The notes under the pieces: model-generated
What the model was told of the DNA's origin: nothing
The model's input: only the letters and a program-made list of their open reading frames with translations
Database searches by the model: none
Translations under genes and position numbers: made by a program
Assembly: GCA_007134115.1 (NCBI GenBank)
Contig: SLLK01000292.1
Coordinates: 1-15,186 of the forward strand
Length of the DNA stretch: 15,186 nucleotides
Reading direction: 5' to 3'
DNA from: Gammaproteobacteria bacterium
Lineage (GTDB): Bacteria > Pseudomonadota > Gammaproteobacteria > UBA5335 > SLRW01
In this document: one piece after another, positions 7,684 through 15,048 of the stretch
Layout: each line of letters starts with the position of its first letter
Numbering within the stretch: the stretch's first letter is position 1

Positions 7684-8379
7684 TCAGCCGCGGGATTGCA
7701 GGTACTGCCCGAAGAGCAGCTCCATGGTGGTCTCGCGGGTCTGCGTGTGGGCCAGGTCGATGGCGCTGGTGTTGATGCAGCGCACGATGGAATGGCGACT
7801 GCTGTCGGCGGCCATGTCCAGCACGTTGATGCAGCCCGGTGCCTGCTCAAAGCTGCCCAGATACATGCGCTGTCCGGTCAGTACGCGGGAGATCAATCCG
7901 CGGTTGACGCCGCCGTGCAGCACCATCAAAAGCGTGTCCCAGTCCGGATCGTCGAGTACCCGCCCGAAGGCCGGCAGGATGCGATCCATCAGCGCACCGA
8001 TGGTCTCGCCGCCGAGAAAGGCAGTGTGCTCGGGGACCACGCCGCGAAAGGCCACGGTAAAGGCCGCGTATAGATCCTCATCGTCAATCTGCTCAATATC
8101 ACCGCCATGCAGCTCGCGCAACTCGGGTACCGCCTCCGGTGCCGGTTGCGGGTGGTCGGCTGGCTGTAAAGCCATAACGCGCTGCGCGGTTTCCCGGGTG
8201 CGGGGCAGGTGACTGGTGATCACGCGGTCGAAGCGCACGCCGGCCAGGGCCTCACCGGCATGGTCTGCCTGCCGGCGGCCTTCGGCCGACAGTGGCACGT
8301 TATCGGCATCGATGGGTGTGCCGTCCGGCTGGAAGTACACCACCGCGCCGTGGCGCATGAGATAAATGCGGCGTCTCAT
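7684..8379 (-). CDS. Histidine phosphatase family protein (phosphoglycerate mutase-like)
   Basis: A 231-aa branch-1 histidine phosphatase that would remove phosphate through a phosphohistidine intermediate. The RHG motif is at 9-11 with nucleophile His10. The phosphate pocket has SHLPRTRETAQ (Arg60, Arg62), the likely proton donor is Glu89 in ELREL, and the second His is 155 in LHGGVNR. All key residues are present. Its ATG overlaps the DUF6285-like stop by 4 bp (ATGA) and there is no good ribosome site of its own, so it is probably translated by coupling. The substrate is unknown. General family names such as cobalamin or sugar-phosphate phosphatase cannot be chosen from the sequence; the operon hints at a phosphorylated acyl-CoA-type metabolite. 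Confidence 0.9.
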   Translation of the reverse strand: MRRRIYLMRHGAVVYFQPDGTPIDADNVPLSAEGRRQADHAGEALAGVRFDRVITSHLPRTRETAQRVMALQPADHPQPAPEAVPELRELHGGDIEQIDDEDLYAAFTVAFRGVVPEHTAFLGGETIGALMDRILPAFGRVLDDPDWDTLLMVLHGGVNRGLISRVLTGQRMYLGSFEQAPGCINVLDMAADSSRHSIVRCINTSAIDLAHTQTRETTMELLFGQYLQSRG

Positions 8380-8762
8380 GAGTAGCGCGCGAGAAACGAC
8401 GGATTGGTTATGCGCAGCTTGTCTTCCGCGCTGTCACGCAGTGTGGCCAGTGTGCCGCGGGGTATATCCCCTGTACGGATACGCTGCGCCAGTGTGCGGC
8501 GCAGGGTGTCCGCCGCCTGTCGCAGTTCGTCGCGATCGGCGGCAACGGCGGGACGCTCGCCAAGCAGGTCGGCCAGCCGGTTGTATTCGCTGCGCAGCGG
8601 CTGATCACCGGCGACCAGTTCGCGCTCGAGCATACCCAACGCGTTCATCGCAACCAGTGTACGGAAGCGCAACCGGGAATCGCTGATGGTGGGCAGTATC
8701 TCTGTTTCCAGAAATCCTGCCAGGGCCTGGGCCAGTTCCTGCGCGTGCGGGCGATCCTGCAT
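8376..8762 (-). CDS. DUF6285-like small protein (LvaB-like)
   Basis: A 128-aa soluble, helix-rich protein. It starts MQDRPHAQEL, then has a hydrophobic helix with FLETEILP, a central RFRTLVAMNALGMLEREL segment and an end with DKLRITNPSFL. This pattern matches my memory of the DUF6285 family, whose members sit beside aminoglycoside-phosphotransferase-like kinases of 4-hydroxyacyl-CoA metabolism (the LvaA/LvaB pair of levulinate breakdown in Pseudomonas). No catalytic motif is evident, so it may be a partner subunit. GGAGG lies 9 nt before the ATG. It is the first gene of the operon and overlaps the phosphatase start by 4 bp. Odd: no kinase or acyl-CoA dehydrogenase gene lies next to it. The gene itself is well supported; the family assignment is moderate. 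Confidence 0.8.
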   Translation of the reverse strand: MQDRPHAQELAQALAGFLETEILPTISDSRLRFRTLVAMNALGMLERELVAGDQPLRSEYNRLADLLGERPAVAADRDELRQAADTLRRTLAQRIRTGDIPRGTLATLRDSAEDKLRITNPSFLARYS

Positions 8763-8886
8763 GGGGCCTGTCCTCCAGGTGGTTTGTGCGGCAGCCGATA
8801 CTCTACCTTAGCGAGCTGCTGGCGGCACACCGCAGGGTGCCGATGACGCCGGGCATGTGCCAATATGGCCGGCCGGGACAGTACGC

Positions 8887-8891
8887 AGGAG
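8887..8891 (+). promoter_or_regulatory. Ribosome binding site favouring a TTG start for the hydrolase
   Basis: AGGAG sits 9 nt before TTG 8901. The in-frame upstream ATG at 8865 has no purine-rich site before it. Family N-termini begin close to the FSADDGTRL segment, which also fits the TTG. Confidence 0.65.
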
Positions 8892-8900
8892 AGCATCACC

Positions 8901-9749
8901 TTGGCAAAACACAATCACACGCAGGGTAATTTCAGCGCCGATGACGGTACCCGGTTGTACCGACAGTCCTGGCAGCCGGAGGGCACGGCGCGCGCGGTCA
9001 TGGTGATCGCGCACGGTTTTGGCGAGCACAGCGGGCGCTATGCTTCGCTGATTCATCCGTTGCTGGACGCAGGCGTTGCGGTGCACGCGCTTGATCACCG
9101 CGGTCACGGTGAGTCACCGGGTGCGCGGGGCCATATTGGCCACTGGCGCGCGTTCCGTCACGACCTGGATGCGTTTGTGCGTCTGGTGGCGGGCGAGCAC
9201 GATAGCAAGGACGGGCTGTTTCTTTACGGCCACAGCATGGGCGGGCTGATGGTTCTGGACTATGCGCTTGACGCGCCCGCGCCGCCGCTGCGCGGGGTCA
9301 TTGCCTCGGCGCCGTTCCTGTATCCGGAGGTGATCCCCGCCGTCCAGCGCGGGGTGGGGCGGCTGATGTCCCTCATCGCGCCCGGCTTCAGCCAGGCTGC
9401 GGCGCTGGATACCCGCACGCTGTCGCGTGACCCGGCGGTCATCAAGGCCTATGAGGCGGACCCGCTGGTGCATGGCACCATCAGCGCACGGCTGGCAGCA
9501 CAGATGTTTGGCACCGCCAAACGAACGCGTGCTGCCGGCGCGGATTTCGCCTACCCCCTGTTGATCGTGCACGGCGAGGCCGACCGTCTGGTGCCCGCCC
9601 GGGGCAGTGCCATGTTCTTTAACGGGGTCAAGCACCCCGACCGGCAACGACTGACCTGGCCGGAGTGCAGGCATGAGCCGCATAACGATCTGGACCGGGA
9701 CGAGGTGGTGACGACGATCCGCGACTGGATACTGGCACGCAGTTGCTGA
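8901..9749 (+). CDS. Alpha/beta hydrolase, monoacylglycerol lipase / lysophospholipase-like
   Basis: A serine hydrolase of the S33 (Hydrolase_4) type, probably releasing fatty acid from monoacylglycerol or lysophospholipid. It is 282 aa from TTG 8901, or 294 aa from ATG 8865. HGFGEHSGRY is the family's oxyanion-hole motif, followed by DHRGHGES. The nucleophile Ser112 lies in GHSMGG, Asp228 in HGEADRLVP and His258 in RHEPHND (TTG numbering). The triad is complete. There is no signal peptide or membrane anchor, so it is cytoplasmic. It is divergent from the DUF6285 operon across 138 bp. It is followed by a 249-bp repeat-rich gap with no gene, then convergent DUF7931-like sequence. Fatty acids released could feed the beta-oxidation genes upstream, but that link is only by proximity. 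Confidence 0.92.
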   Translation: MAKHNHTQGNFSADDGTRLYRQSWQPEGTARAVMVIAHGFGEHSGRYASLIHPLLDAGVAVHALDHRGHGESPGARGHIGHWRAFRHDLDAFVRLVAGEHDSKDGLFLYGHSMGGLMVLDYALDAPAPPLRGVIASAPFLYPEVIPAVQRGVGRLMSLIAPGFSQAAALDTRTLSRDPAVIKAYEADPLVHGTISARLAAQMFGTAKRTRAAGADFAYPLLIVHGEADRLVPARGSAMFFNGVKHPDRQRLTWPECRHEPHNDLDRDEVVTTIRDWILARSC

Positions 9750-9796
9750 TTAGTTTATTCGGGCATGTGACAAGGGAAGAATTCGCGGCAGGCCCG

Positions 9797-9998
9797 AAAA
9801 AAGTGAAAAGCGAAGCATGAAGTACATGAAGCGCATGAAGAGTCAGGGTGCGGGAGAAGATTCAGGTGTTTGGGGCGGATGCCCGGGTTGCTGGTCGGGT
9901 AGCCGAAAGCTGATACCGATGTGAGTAGCCGCGAAATGGACGCGAAATGTGCGCGAGATGAGGTCCTTCGCATCCTTTCACATTTCACTTTTCACTAT
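9797..9998. repeat. Repeat-rich convergent gap with GTGAAAA-type arms
   Basis: The 249-bp gap between two convergent genes holds no credible ORF but several repeats. AGTGAAAAG at 9802-9810 is an exact reverse complement of CTTTTCACT at 9988-9996. Near-tandem CATGAAG units lie at about 9815-9840. Three 11-bp units starting GCGAAATG, GCGAAATG and GCGAGATG occupy 9931-9963. The block at 9966-9998, read on the minus strand, directly follows the DUF7931-like stop and reads AGTGAAAAGTGAAATGTGAA. It is the same repeat type as 4113-4154. A long RNA hairpin could form from either transcript. Confidence 0.75.
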
Positions 9999-10496
9999 TC
10001 AGAGCCGCATCTGGCGGATTTCGGGGTCGGCTTCGCTTTGTTCCCACAGGGCGTCGAAGGTGCTGATGTGGCGTCGTGCGTACAGCGGGTTATCCACGTA
10101 CAACACGCCATCGAAGCGGCTGCCCAGATCCCGATAGAGCAGCGTGCCGCGATCGGCGGCCAGCCAGCTCGAGGCGCTCGGCGGTTCGTTCTCCGGCAGG
10201 CGGCGCAGGGCCGCCCGGCTGGGCATCTGACGAATCAGTTGGACCAGGGGCAGGGCGTAACGCACGGCGGCCGCCCCGTCGCGGATCAACGCGCGCAGCC
10301 GGGCGCGGGGGCCGCTGAGCAGGAAGGCGCGACAGGCTTCGGCAAATTCGGGGGTACCCAGCACTCGCGGGTCCAGGTCATTGCTGAATATGCGCACTTC
10401 CTCGCGGGCGCGCATGACCAGGGCAATGGCCGCTTCGCGATGGCCTGCCAGACTGTCGATGGCGCCGGACTCGATGTCAGGCGGTTCCTTGCTCAT
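9999..10496 (-). CDS. DUF7931-like conserved hypothetical protein
   Basis: A 165-aa soluble protein with no signal peptide. It has AIALVMRAREEVRIFSNDLDP near residue 24, a mid AFLLSGPRARLRALIRD segment, and a C-terminal FDGVLYVDNPLYARRHIS block followed by FDALWEQSEADPEIR. From memory this is the DUF7931 type, often mislabelled 'histone acetyltransferase HPA2'. The layout recalls half of a phospholipase-D-like fold, but no HxK(x4)D motif is seen, so enzymatic activity is doubtful. GGGGAGG (10503-10509) lies 6 nt before the ATG. It is 37 bp after purB on the same strand, an operon pairing I recall around purB in some gammaproteobacteria. Function unknown. Confidence 0.82.
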   Translation of the reverse strand: MSKEPPDIESGAIDSLAGHREAAIALVMRAREEVRIFSNDLDPRVLGTPEFAEACRAFLLSGPRARLRALIRDGAAAVRYALPLVQLIRQMPSRAALRRLPENEPPSASSWLAADRGTLLYRDLGSRFDGVLYVDNPLYARRHISTFDALWEQSEADPEIRQMRL

Positions 10497-10533
10497 GGCG
10501 CGCCTCCCCGTCGTGCTCAGGCCATGCGCCGGA

Positions 10534-11901
10534 TCAGATCCGGCGTGCCTGATCGGCCGCGTTGCCAGTATAGGTGGCGGGGGTCAGCGCCAGCAATTGT
10601 TCGCGCGCTGCCGCCGGGATATCCAGTGTTTGCACGAATTCACGCAGGGTTTTGGCGTCCACCCGCTGGCCCCGGGTCAGTTTCTTGAGTTTTTCGTAGG
10701 GCTTTTCCACGCCGTAGCGGCGCATCACGGTCTGGATGGCCTCGGCCAGCACTTCCCAGTTGGCATCAAGGTCGTCGGCCAGGCGCTGTTCATTGGCTTC
10801 CAGCTTGGACATGCCGCGCAGTACGGATTGCCAGGCGATCACCGAGTGCGCAATGCCAACGCCCAGGTTGCGCAGCACGGTGGAGTCGGTGAGGTCGCGT
10901 TGCCAGCGGGATATGGGCAGCTTGCCGCCAAGGTGGGCGAATACCGCGTTGGCCAGGCCCAGATTGCCTTCGGCGTTCTCGAAATCGATGGGATTGACCT
11001 TGTGTGGCATGGTCGATGAGCCGACCTCGTTCTCCAGCGTCTTCTGGCGGAAGTAGCCCAGCGAGATATAGCCCCACTGATCACGGCAGAAGTCGATCAG
11101 GATCACGTTGAAGCGCTGCAGCACGGCGAAATATTCCGCCATGTAGTCGTGCGGCTCGATCTGGATGGTCCATGCGTTCCATTGCAGTCCCAGCGAGCGC
11201 ACGAAGCCGGCGGCAAGCTCCGCCCAGTCGACATCGGGATAGGCCACCATGTGGGCGTTGAAGTTGCCCACCGCGCCGTTGATCTTGCCCAGCACCTCGA
11301 CTTCGGCGAGCTGGTTGCGCTGGCGTTGCAGGCGCGCCACCACATTGGCGAATTCCTTGCCCACAGTGGTTGGCGATGCCGCCTGGCCGTGGGTGCGCGA
11401 GAGCATGGGCACGTCGGCGTAGCGGGTGGCGGCCGCGCGCACGGTTTCCATGACTTCATCGAGACGTGGCAACAGGGCCTGTTCGCGCGCATCGCGCAGC
11501 ATCAGCGCATAGGCCAGATTGTTGATGTCCTCGGAGGTGCAGGCGAAGTGGATGAATTCGCTGACCCGTTCAAGCTCGGCGTGACCCGCGATCTGCTCCT
11601 TGAGGTAGTACTCCACGGCCTTGACGTCGTGGTTGGTGGTCGACTCGATGGTCTTCACGCGCTGGGCGTGTTCGAAGCTGAAATCGTCCACAATGCCGTC
11701 GAGTACAATGCGCGCCTTGTCCGACAGGGCGGGCACCTCGGCGATGCCCGGGTGTCCGGCGAGCGCCTGTAACCAGCGCACCTCGACGAGCAGACGATAG
11801 CGAATCAGGCCGAATTCGCTGAAAATATGCCGCAACTCAAAGGTCTTGTCGGCGTAACGTCCATCAATGGGCGAGATGGCAGTGAGTGAGGACAGTTCCA
11901 C
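10534..11901 (-). CDS. purB: Adenylosuccinate lyase
   Basis: Splits SAICAR to AICAR plus fumarate and adenylosuccinate to AMP plus fumarate, in purine synthesis and the purine nucleotide cycle. It is 455 aa against 456 in E. coli. The start is GTG 11901, giving (V/M)ELSSLTAISPIDGRY, which aligns with the E. coli N-terminus; GGGAG lies 5 nt before it. A longer open frame upstream is not used. Conserved blocks are TTNHDVKAVEYYLKE, FACTSEDINN, catalytic His171 in SRTHGQ and Ser295 in the mobile signature loop GSSTMPHKVNP, at the same numbers as in E. coli. It is head to head with fumC, which uses the fumarate it makes. Confidence 0.98.
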   Translation of the reverse strand: MELSSLTAISPIDGRYADKTFELRHIFSEFGLIRYRLLVEVRWLQALAGHPGIAEVPALSDKARIVLDGIVDDFSFEHAQRVKTIESTTNHDVKAVEYYLKEQIAGHAELERVSEFIHFACTSEDINNLAYALMLRDAREQALLPRLDEVMETVRAAATRYADVPMLSRTHGQAASPTTVGKEFANVVARLQRQRNQLAEVEVLGKINGAVGNFNAHMVAYPDVDWAELAAGFVRSLGLQWNAWTIQIEPHDYMAEYFAVLQRFNVILIDFCRDQWGYISLGYFRQKTLENEVGSSTMPHKVNPIDFENAEGNLGLANAVFAHLGGKLPISRWQRDLTDSTVLRNLGVGIAHSVIAWQSVLRGMSKLEANEQRLADDLDANWEVLAEAIQTVMRRYGVEKPYEKLKKLTRGQRVDAKTLREFVQTLDIPAAAREQLLALTPATYTGNAADQARRI

Positions 11902-11934
11902 GATGGCTCCCGGGCGGTTGGTCTGGATGCGGAA

Positions 11935-11962
11935 ATGATAGAATCCGCGAATGATACACCAA
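11935..11962 (-). promoter_or_regulatory. Possible sigma-70 promoter of purB
   Basis: On the minus strand, TTGGTG (11957-11962) and TATCAT (11935-11940) are separated by 16 bp, 33 nt before the purB GTG. A second TATCAT lies at 11951-11956. The -35 match is modest. No PurR-type operator was recognised. Confidence 0.35.
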
Positions 11963-11993
11963 GGGCCTGAGCTGCCGACAGCGGGGCGGTTAT

Positions 11994-12004
11994 TGACCGG
12001 GTCA
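11994..12004. promoter_or_regulatory. Palindrome TGACCGGGTCA upstream of fumC
   Basis: An 11-bp odd-centred palindrome (5-bp arms TGACC/GGTCA) 36 bp before the fumC ATG, inside the shared purB-fumC control region. It overlaps a TTGACC that could serve as a -35 element. A regulator cannot be named; chance is possible. Confidence 0.25.
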
Positions 12005-12040
12005 GGCGGACCATTCCAGCGATCACTCAAAGGGGTACTG

Positions 12041-13429
12041 ATGAATAACACGACTTACCGCGTAGAAGCCGACAGCATGGGCGAACTGGAGGTGCCCGCG
12101 GCGGCGCTGTGGGGCGCGCAGACGCAGCGTGCGGTGAATAATTTCCCGGTCAGCGGGCTGACCATGCCGCGCGCCTTTATTCGGGCGCTGGGCCTGATCA
12201 AGGCGAGCGCTGCGGAGGTCAACCGGGATCTGGGTCTGCTCCCTGACGGCCTGGCGCAGGCCATCGTGAAGGCGGCCGAGGCGGTGGCCGAGGGACAGCA
12301 CGACGAGCATTTCCCGGTGGATGTATTCCAGACCGGCTCGGGCACCAGCAGCAACATGAACGCCAACGAAGTGATCGCTGGTCTGGCCAGCATGCAAGCG
12401 GGCGAGCGGGTACATGCCAATGACCACGTCAACATGGGGCAGAGCAGCAATGACGTGATTCCCACCGCGATCCACGTGAGCGCGGCGCTGAGCGTGGAGG
12501 AGCAGTTGATTCCCGCCCTGCGTCATCTGGAGGCGGTGCTCGACAAGCGTGCGCAGGAACTCGAGGGCGTGGCCAAGACCGGACGTACCCACCTTATGGA
12601 CGCCATGCCTGTGAGTTTTGGCCAGGAGCTGGGCGGCTGGCGCACGCAGATAGCCCATGCCCGCGAGCGCATCAGCGGCACCATGCCGCGCTTGCAGCAG
12701 CTGGCCCAGGGCGGCACAGCCGTGGGCACCGGCATCAATGCGCACGACGAGTTCGCGGAGCGCTTCGCCGCAGTGATGGCGCAACGCACGGGACTGTCGT
12801 TCCGCCCCGCGGAGAACGCGTTTGAGGCCCTGAGCTGCCAGGATACGGCGCTGGAGGTTTCAGGGCAGTTAAAGGTGCTGGCCGCAGCGATCATGAAGAT
12901 CGCCAACGATTTGCGCTGGATGAACAGCGGACCGCTGGCCGGGCTTACCGAAATCGTACTGCCCGCCCTGCAGCCGGGCAGCAGCATCATGCCGGGCAAG
13001 GTCAATCCGGTGATCCCGGAGTCCGCTGCCCAGGTTGCCGCGCAGGTGTACGGTAATGATGCCGCCATCGGGGTGGCGGCGCAGTCAGGTAATTTCCAGT
13101 TGAATGTGATGCTGCCGCTGGTGGCCCACAACCTGTTGCAGAGCATCGGCTTGCTGGCGTCCATCACGCCGCTGCTGGCCGATCAGGCCATATCCGGGTT
13201 CACCGTCAATCGCGAGCGTATCGATGAAGCGCTGGGACGCAATCCCATCCTGGTGACGGCGCTGAACTCGGTGATTGGCTATGACAAGGGCGCACAGATC
13301 GCCAAGACGGCCTACAGGGAAGGGCGACCGGTGATGGAAGTGGCCCTGGAAATGACCGACCTGGACGAGAAGGAACTCACCCGGCTGCTCGATCCGGCCC
13401 GGCTCACGCGTGGCGGTATCGTTGAGTAA
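12041..13429 (+). CDS. fumC: Class II fumarate hydratase (fumarase C)
   Basis: Iron-free reversible hydration of fumarate to L-malate in the TCA cycle. It is 462 aa (E. coli FumC has 467). ATG 12041 is preceded by AAAGGGG (12029-12035), 5 nt away. The frame is open from 11951, but that stretch is non-family. Motifs: LWGAQTQRAV, QTGSGTSSNMNANEV, HVNMGQSSNDVIPTA, catalytic His184 in TGRTHLMD, and Ser314/Ser315 in the loop GSSIMPGKVNP. It resembles the FumC1-type fumarases of pseudomonads more than aspartase. Its 3' end overlaps the following Nudix frame. It is divergent from purB. Confidence 0.97.
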   Translation: MNNTTYRVEADSMGELEVPAAALWGAQTQRAVNNFPVSGLTMPRAFIRALGLIKASAAEVNRDLGLLPDGLAQAIVKAAEAVAEGQHDEHFPVDVFQTGSGTSSNMNANEVIAGLASMQAGERVHANDHVNMGQSSNDVIPTAIHVSAALSVEEQLIPALRHLEAVLDKRAQELEGVAKTGRTHLMDAMPVSFGQELGGWRTQIAHARERISGTMPRLQQLAQGGTAVGTGINAHDEFAERFAAVMAQRTGLSFRPAENAFEALSCQDTALEVSGQLKVLAAAIMKIANDLRWMNSGPLAGLTEIVLPALQPGSSIMPGKVNPVIPESAAQVAAQVYGNDAAIGVAAQSGNFQLNVMLPLVAHNLLQSIGLLASITPLLADQAISGFTVNRERIDEALGRNPILVTALNSVIGYDKGAQIAKTAYREGRPVMEVALEMTDLDEKELTRLLDPARLTRGGIVE

Positions 13430-14120
13430 CCCGGATCCCACACGCCCCTCACGGGTGGCGGTGGCGCGCTCGCCGGTTGCCGCCGAGGCGGAGGCGCGCA
13501 CGCTGAGGCGCCTGGAGGCGTGCCTGCGCGGCACCCGCCTGTGCACGGATCCGGCCGAGTTACTGGAGCGCGCGCGGCAACATATGAACGTGCCCGAGGA
13601 TATTATGCCGATGACGCCGGCGAGCATGCGTGAAGCCTCAGTGCTGGTACCCATTGTGCGCCGAGAAGCCGGCCCCACGGTGCTGTTTACCCGGCGCGCG
13701 GATCACCTGCGCCAGCACGCCGGACAGGTCAGCTTCCCGGGCGGGGCGCTGGAGCCGGGCGACACCGACGCCACGGCGGCCGCCCTGCGCGAGACACACG
13801 AGGAAATCGGCGTGGAGCCGTATCACGTGCAGGTGGCCGGCTGGCTTGATCCCTATCTCACCCTGACCGGGTTCTGCGTGACGCCGGTGGTGGGACTGGT
13901 GCGGGACGGGTTCGACTTGCGGCCGGATCCCGACGAGGTGGCGGAGGTCTTTGAGGTGCCCCTGGAATATGCCTTTTCGCCGGCGCATCGCACCATCGAA
14001 ACGCGCACTTACGGGGGGCGCGAATTTTCCTTTTACCGTATCGAATACGGTAAACACGTGATCTGGGGCGCCACCGCCGGGATGCTGGTGAATCTCGCTG
14101 AACGGGTGCTGGATGAGTAA
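13410..14120 (+). CDS. Nudix hydrolase, CoA pyrophosphatase-like (NudL family)
   Basis: Probably hydrolyses CoA, acyl-CoA or oxidised CoA to 3',5'-ADP and phosphopantetheine. The CoA-specific signature LFTRRADHLRQHAGQVSFPG runs over 92-111, directly before the Nudix box with REXXEEXG at 127-134 (RETHEEIG). The first acidic position of the canonical box is altered, as it also is in E. coli NudL. TPVVGLV and WGATAGML complete the fold. At 236 aa it is longer than E. coli NudL (192 aa) because of an Arg/Ala-rich N-terminus. The start is uncertain: GTG 13410 (20-bp overlap with fumC), TTG 13422 (in the fumC stop region) or GTG 13455 are all in frame, and none has a strong ribosome site. Its end overlaps mazG by 8 bp. 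Confidence 0.9.
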   Translation: MAVSLSNPDPTRPSRVAVARSPVAAEAEARTLRRLEACLRGTRLCTDPAELLERARQHMNVPEDIMPMTPASMREASVLVPIVRREAGPTVLFTRRADHLRQHAGQVSFPGGALEPGDTDATAAALRETHEEIGVEPYHVQVAGWLDPYLTLTGFCVTPVVGLVRDGFDLRPDPDEVAEVFEVPLEYAFSPAHRTIETRTYGGREFSFYRIEYGKHVIWGATAGMLVNLAERVLDE

Positions 14121-14928
14121 ACGTACACCCATGGAGGAACTGCTGGCAGTGATGGCGCAATTGCGTGATCCGGTCAGCGGGTGTCCGTGGGATCGCCGGC
14201 AAACGCTGCGCAGCATTGTGCCGCATATGCTGGAAGAGGCCTATGAAGTAGCCGATGTGATTGAGCGCGGGGCGCTGGAGTCGTTGCCTGACGAACTGGG
14301 TGACCTGGTGTTCCAGGTCGTGTTCTATGCACGCATTGCCGAGGAGGAGCAGCGCTTCGATTTCGACGAGGTGGCGCGGCGCATGGTGGCCAAGCTGGTG
14401 CGCCGCCATCCGCATGTATTCGGGGATGAGGCTGCAGGGTCCGATGAGCAGCGGGCACACACCTGGGAGTCCATCAAGGCGCAGGAGCGGCGCGAGCGGG
14501 GGGATAGTGATACCAGCCTGCTGGCTGATATTCCCCGTGCCATGCCGGCGCTGACGCGCGCGGTCAAGCTGGGCCGGCGTGCCGCGCGCGGCGGCTTTGA
14601 CTGGGATCATCCGGCGCCGGTGTGGGACAAGGTGGTGGAAGAGCTGGACGAACTGCGGGAGGCGCTTGGCGAGACGGCCGGGGCGCGCCGGCGCATGCAT
14701 GAAGAGCTCGGCGACGTGCTGCTGTCGGTAGCGAGCCTGGCCCGACACCTGGATGTGGAGCCGGAAAGTGCCTTGCGCGACGCCTGCCGGCGCTTTGAGG
14801 ACCGCTTTCGTGCGGTGGAGGCGGGACTGGCCGAGCGCGGGCTGCAGCCCGGTCGCGAGCAGCGTGATTTGATGGAAGAACTCTGGAGCCGCGCCAAAAC
14901 GGGTGGCAGCGACGGGGATCGGCAGTGA
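14113..14928 (+). CDS. mazG: Nucleoside triphosphate pyrophosphohydrolase MazG
   Basis: Hydrolyses (d)NTPs to (d)NMP plus PPi, clearing odd nucleotides and, in E. coli, limiting ppGpp build-up. It is 271 aa against 263 in E. coli, with two MazG repeats. The N-terminal repeat has GCPWD (23-27), EEAYE (41-45) and ELGD (61-64). The C-terminal repeat, the active one in E. coli, has GGFDWD, EELDE (176-180) and EELGD (197-201). All metal-binding acidic residues are present in both. The ATG overlaps the Nudix stop by 8 bp (ATGAGTAA), implying translational coupling. There is no toxin-antitoxin pair beside it, unlike the E. coli mazEFG locus. Confidence 0.97.
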   Translation: MSKRTPMEELLAVMAQLRDPVSGCPWDRRQTLRSIVPHMLEEAYEVADVIERGALESLPDELGDLVFQVVFYARIAEEEQRFDFDEVARRMVAKLVRRHPHVFGDEAAGSDEQRAHTWESIKAQERRERGDSDTSLLADIPRAMPALTRAVKLGRRAARGGFDWDHPAPVWDKVVEELDELREALGETAGARRRMHEELGDVLLSVASLARHLDVEPESALRDACRRFEDRFRAVEAGLAERGLQPGREQRDLMEELWSRAKTGGSDGDRQ

Positions 14929-15036
14929 GCACAGCGGTTGGCGGGGCGCGTCATTCAGGGTAAGTTCAGTGCCTGAGGGCATACTGGGCAGGTACCCGGG
15001 CTCCTGGATTGCCAGGCGACTTCCCGATGCGGTACG

Positions 15037-15042
15037 AGGAGG
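15037..15042 (+). promoter_or_regulatory. Strong ribosome binding site for the last, partial gene
   Basis: AGGAGG lies 6 nt before GTG 15049. The 120-bp gap after mazG shows only a small 5-bp hairpin (15003-15016) and no clear terminator. Confidence 0.8.
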
Positions 15043-15048
15043 GTCACA

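Noticed and set aside
8823..8842. CGGCAC/GTGCCG hairpin between the divergent hydrolase and DUF6285 operons as an operator
   Set aside because: A 6-bp GC-rich stem is common by chance at this GC content and nothing else supports it.
10528..10544. GCCGGATC/GATCCGGC hairpin at the purB stop as a terminator
   Set aside because: The loop would be a single base and no T-tract follows on the minus strand; it also lies just before a closely spaced co-directional gene.
14113..14928. MazEF-type toxin-antitoxin locus
   Set aside because: mazG is present, but no small toxin or antitoxin gene lies beside it; the neighbours are Nudix and fumC.
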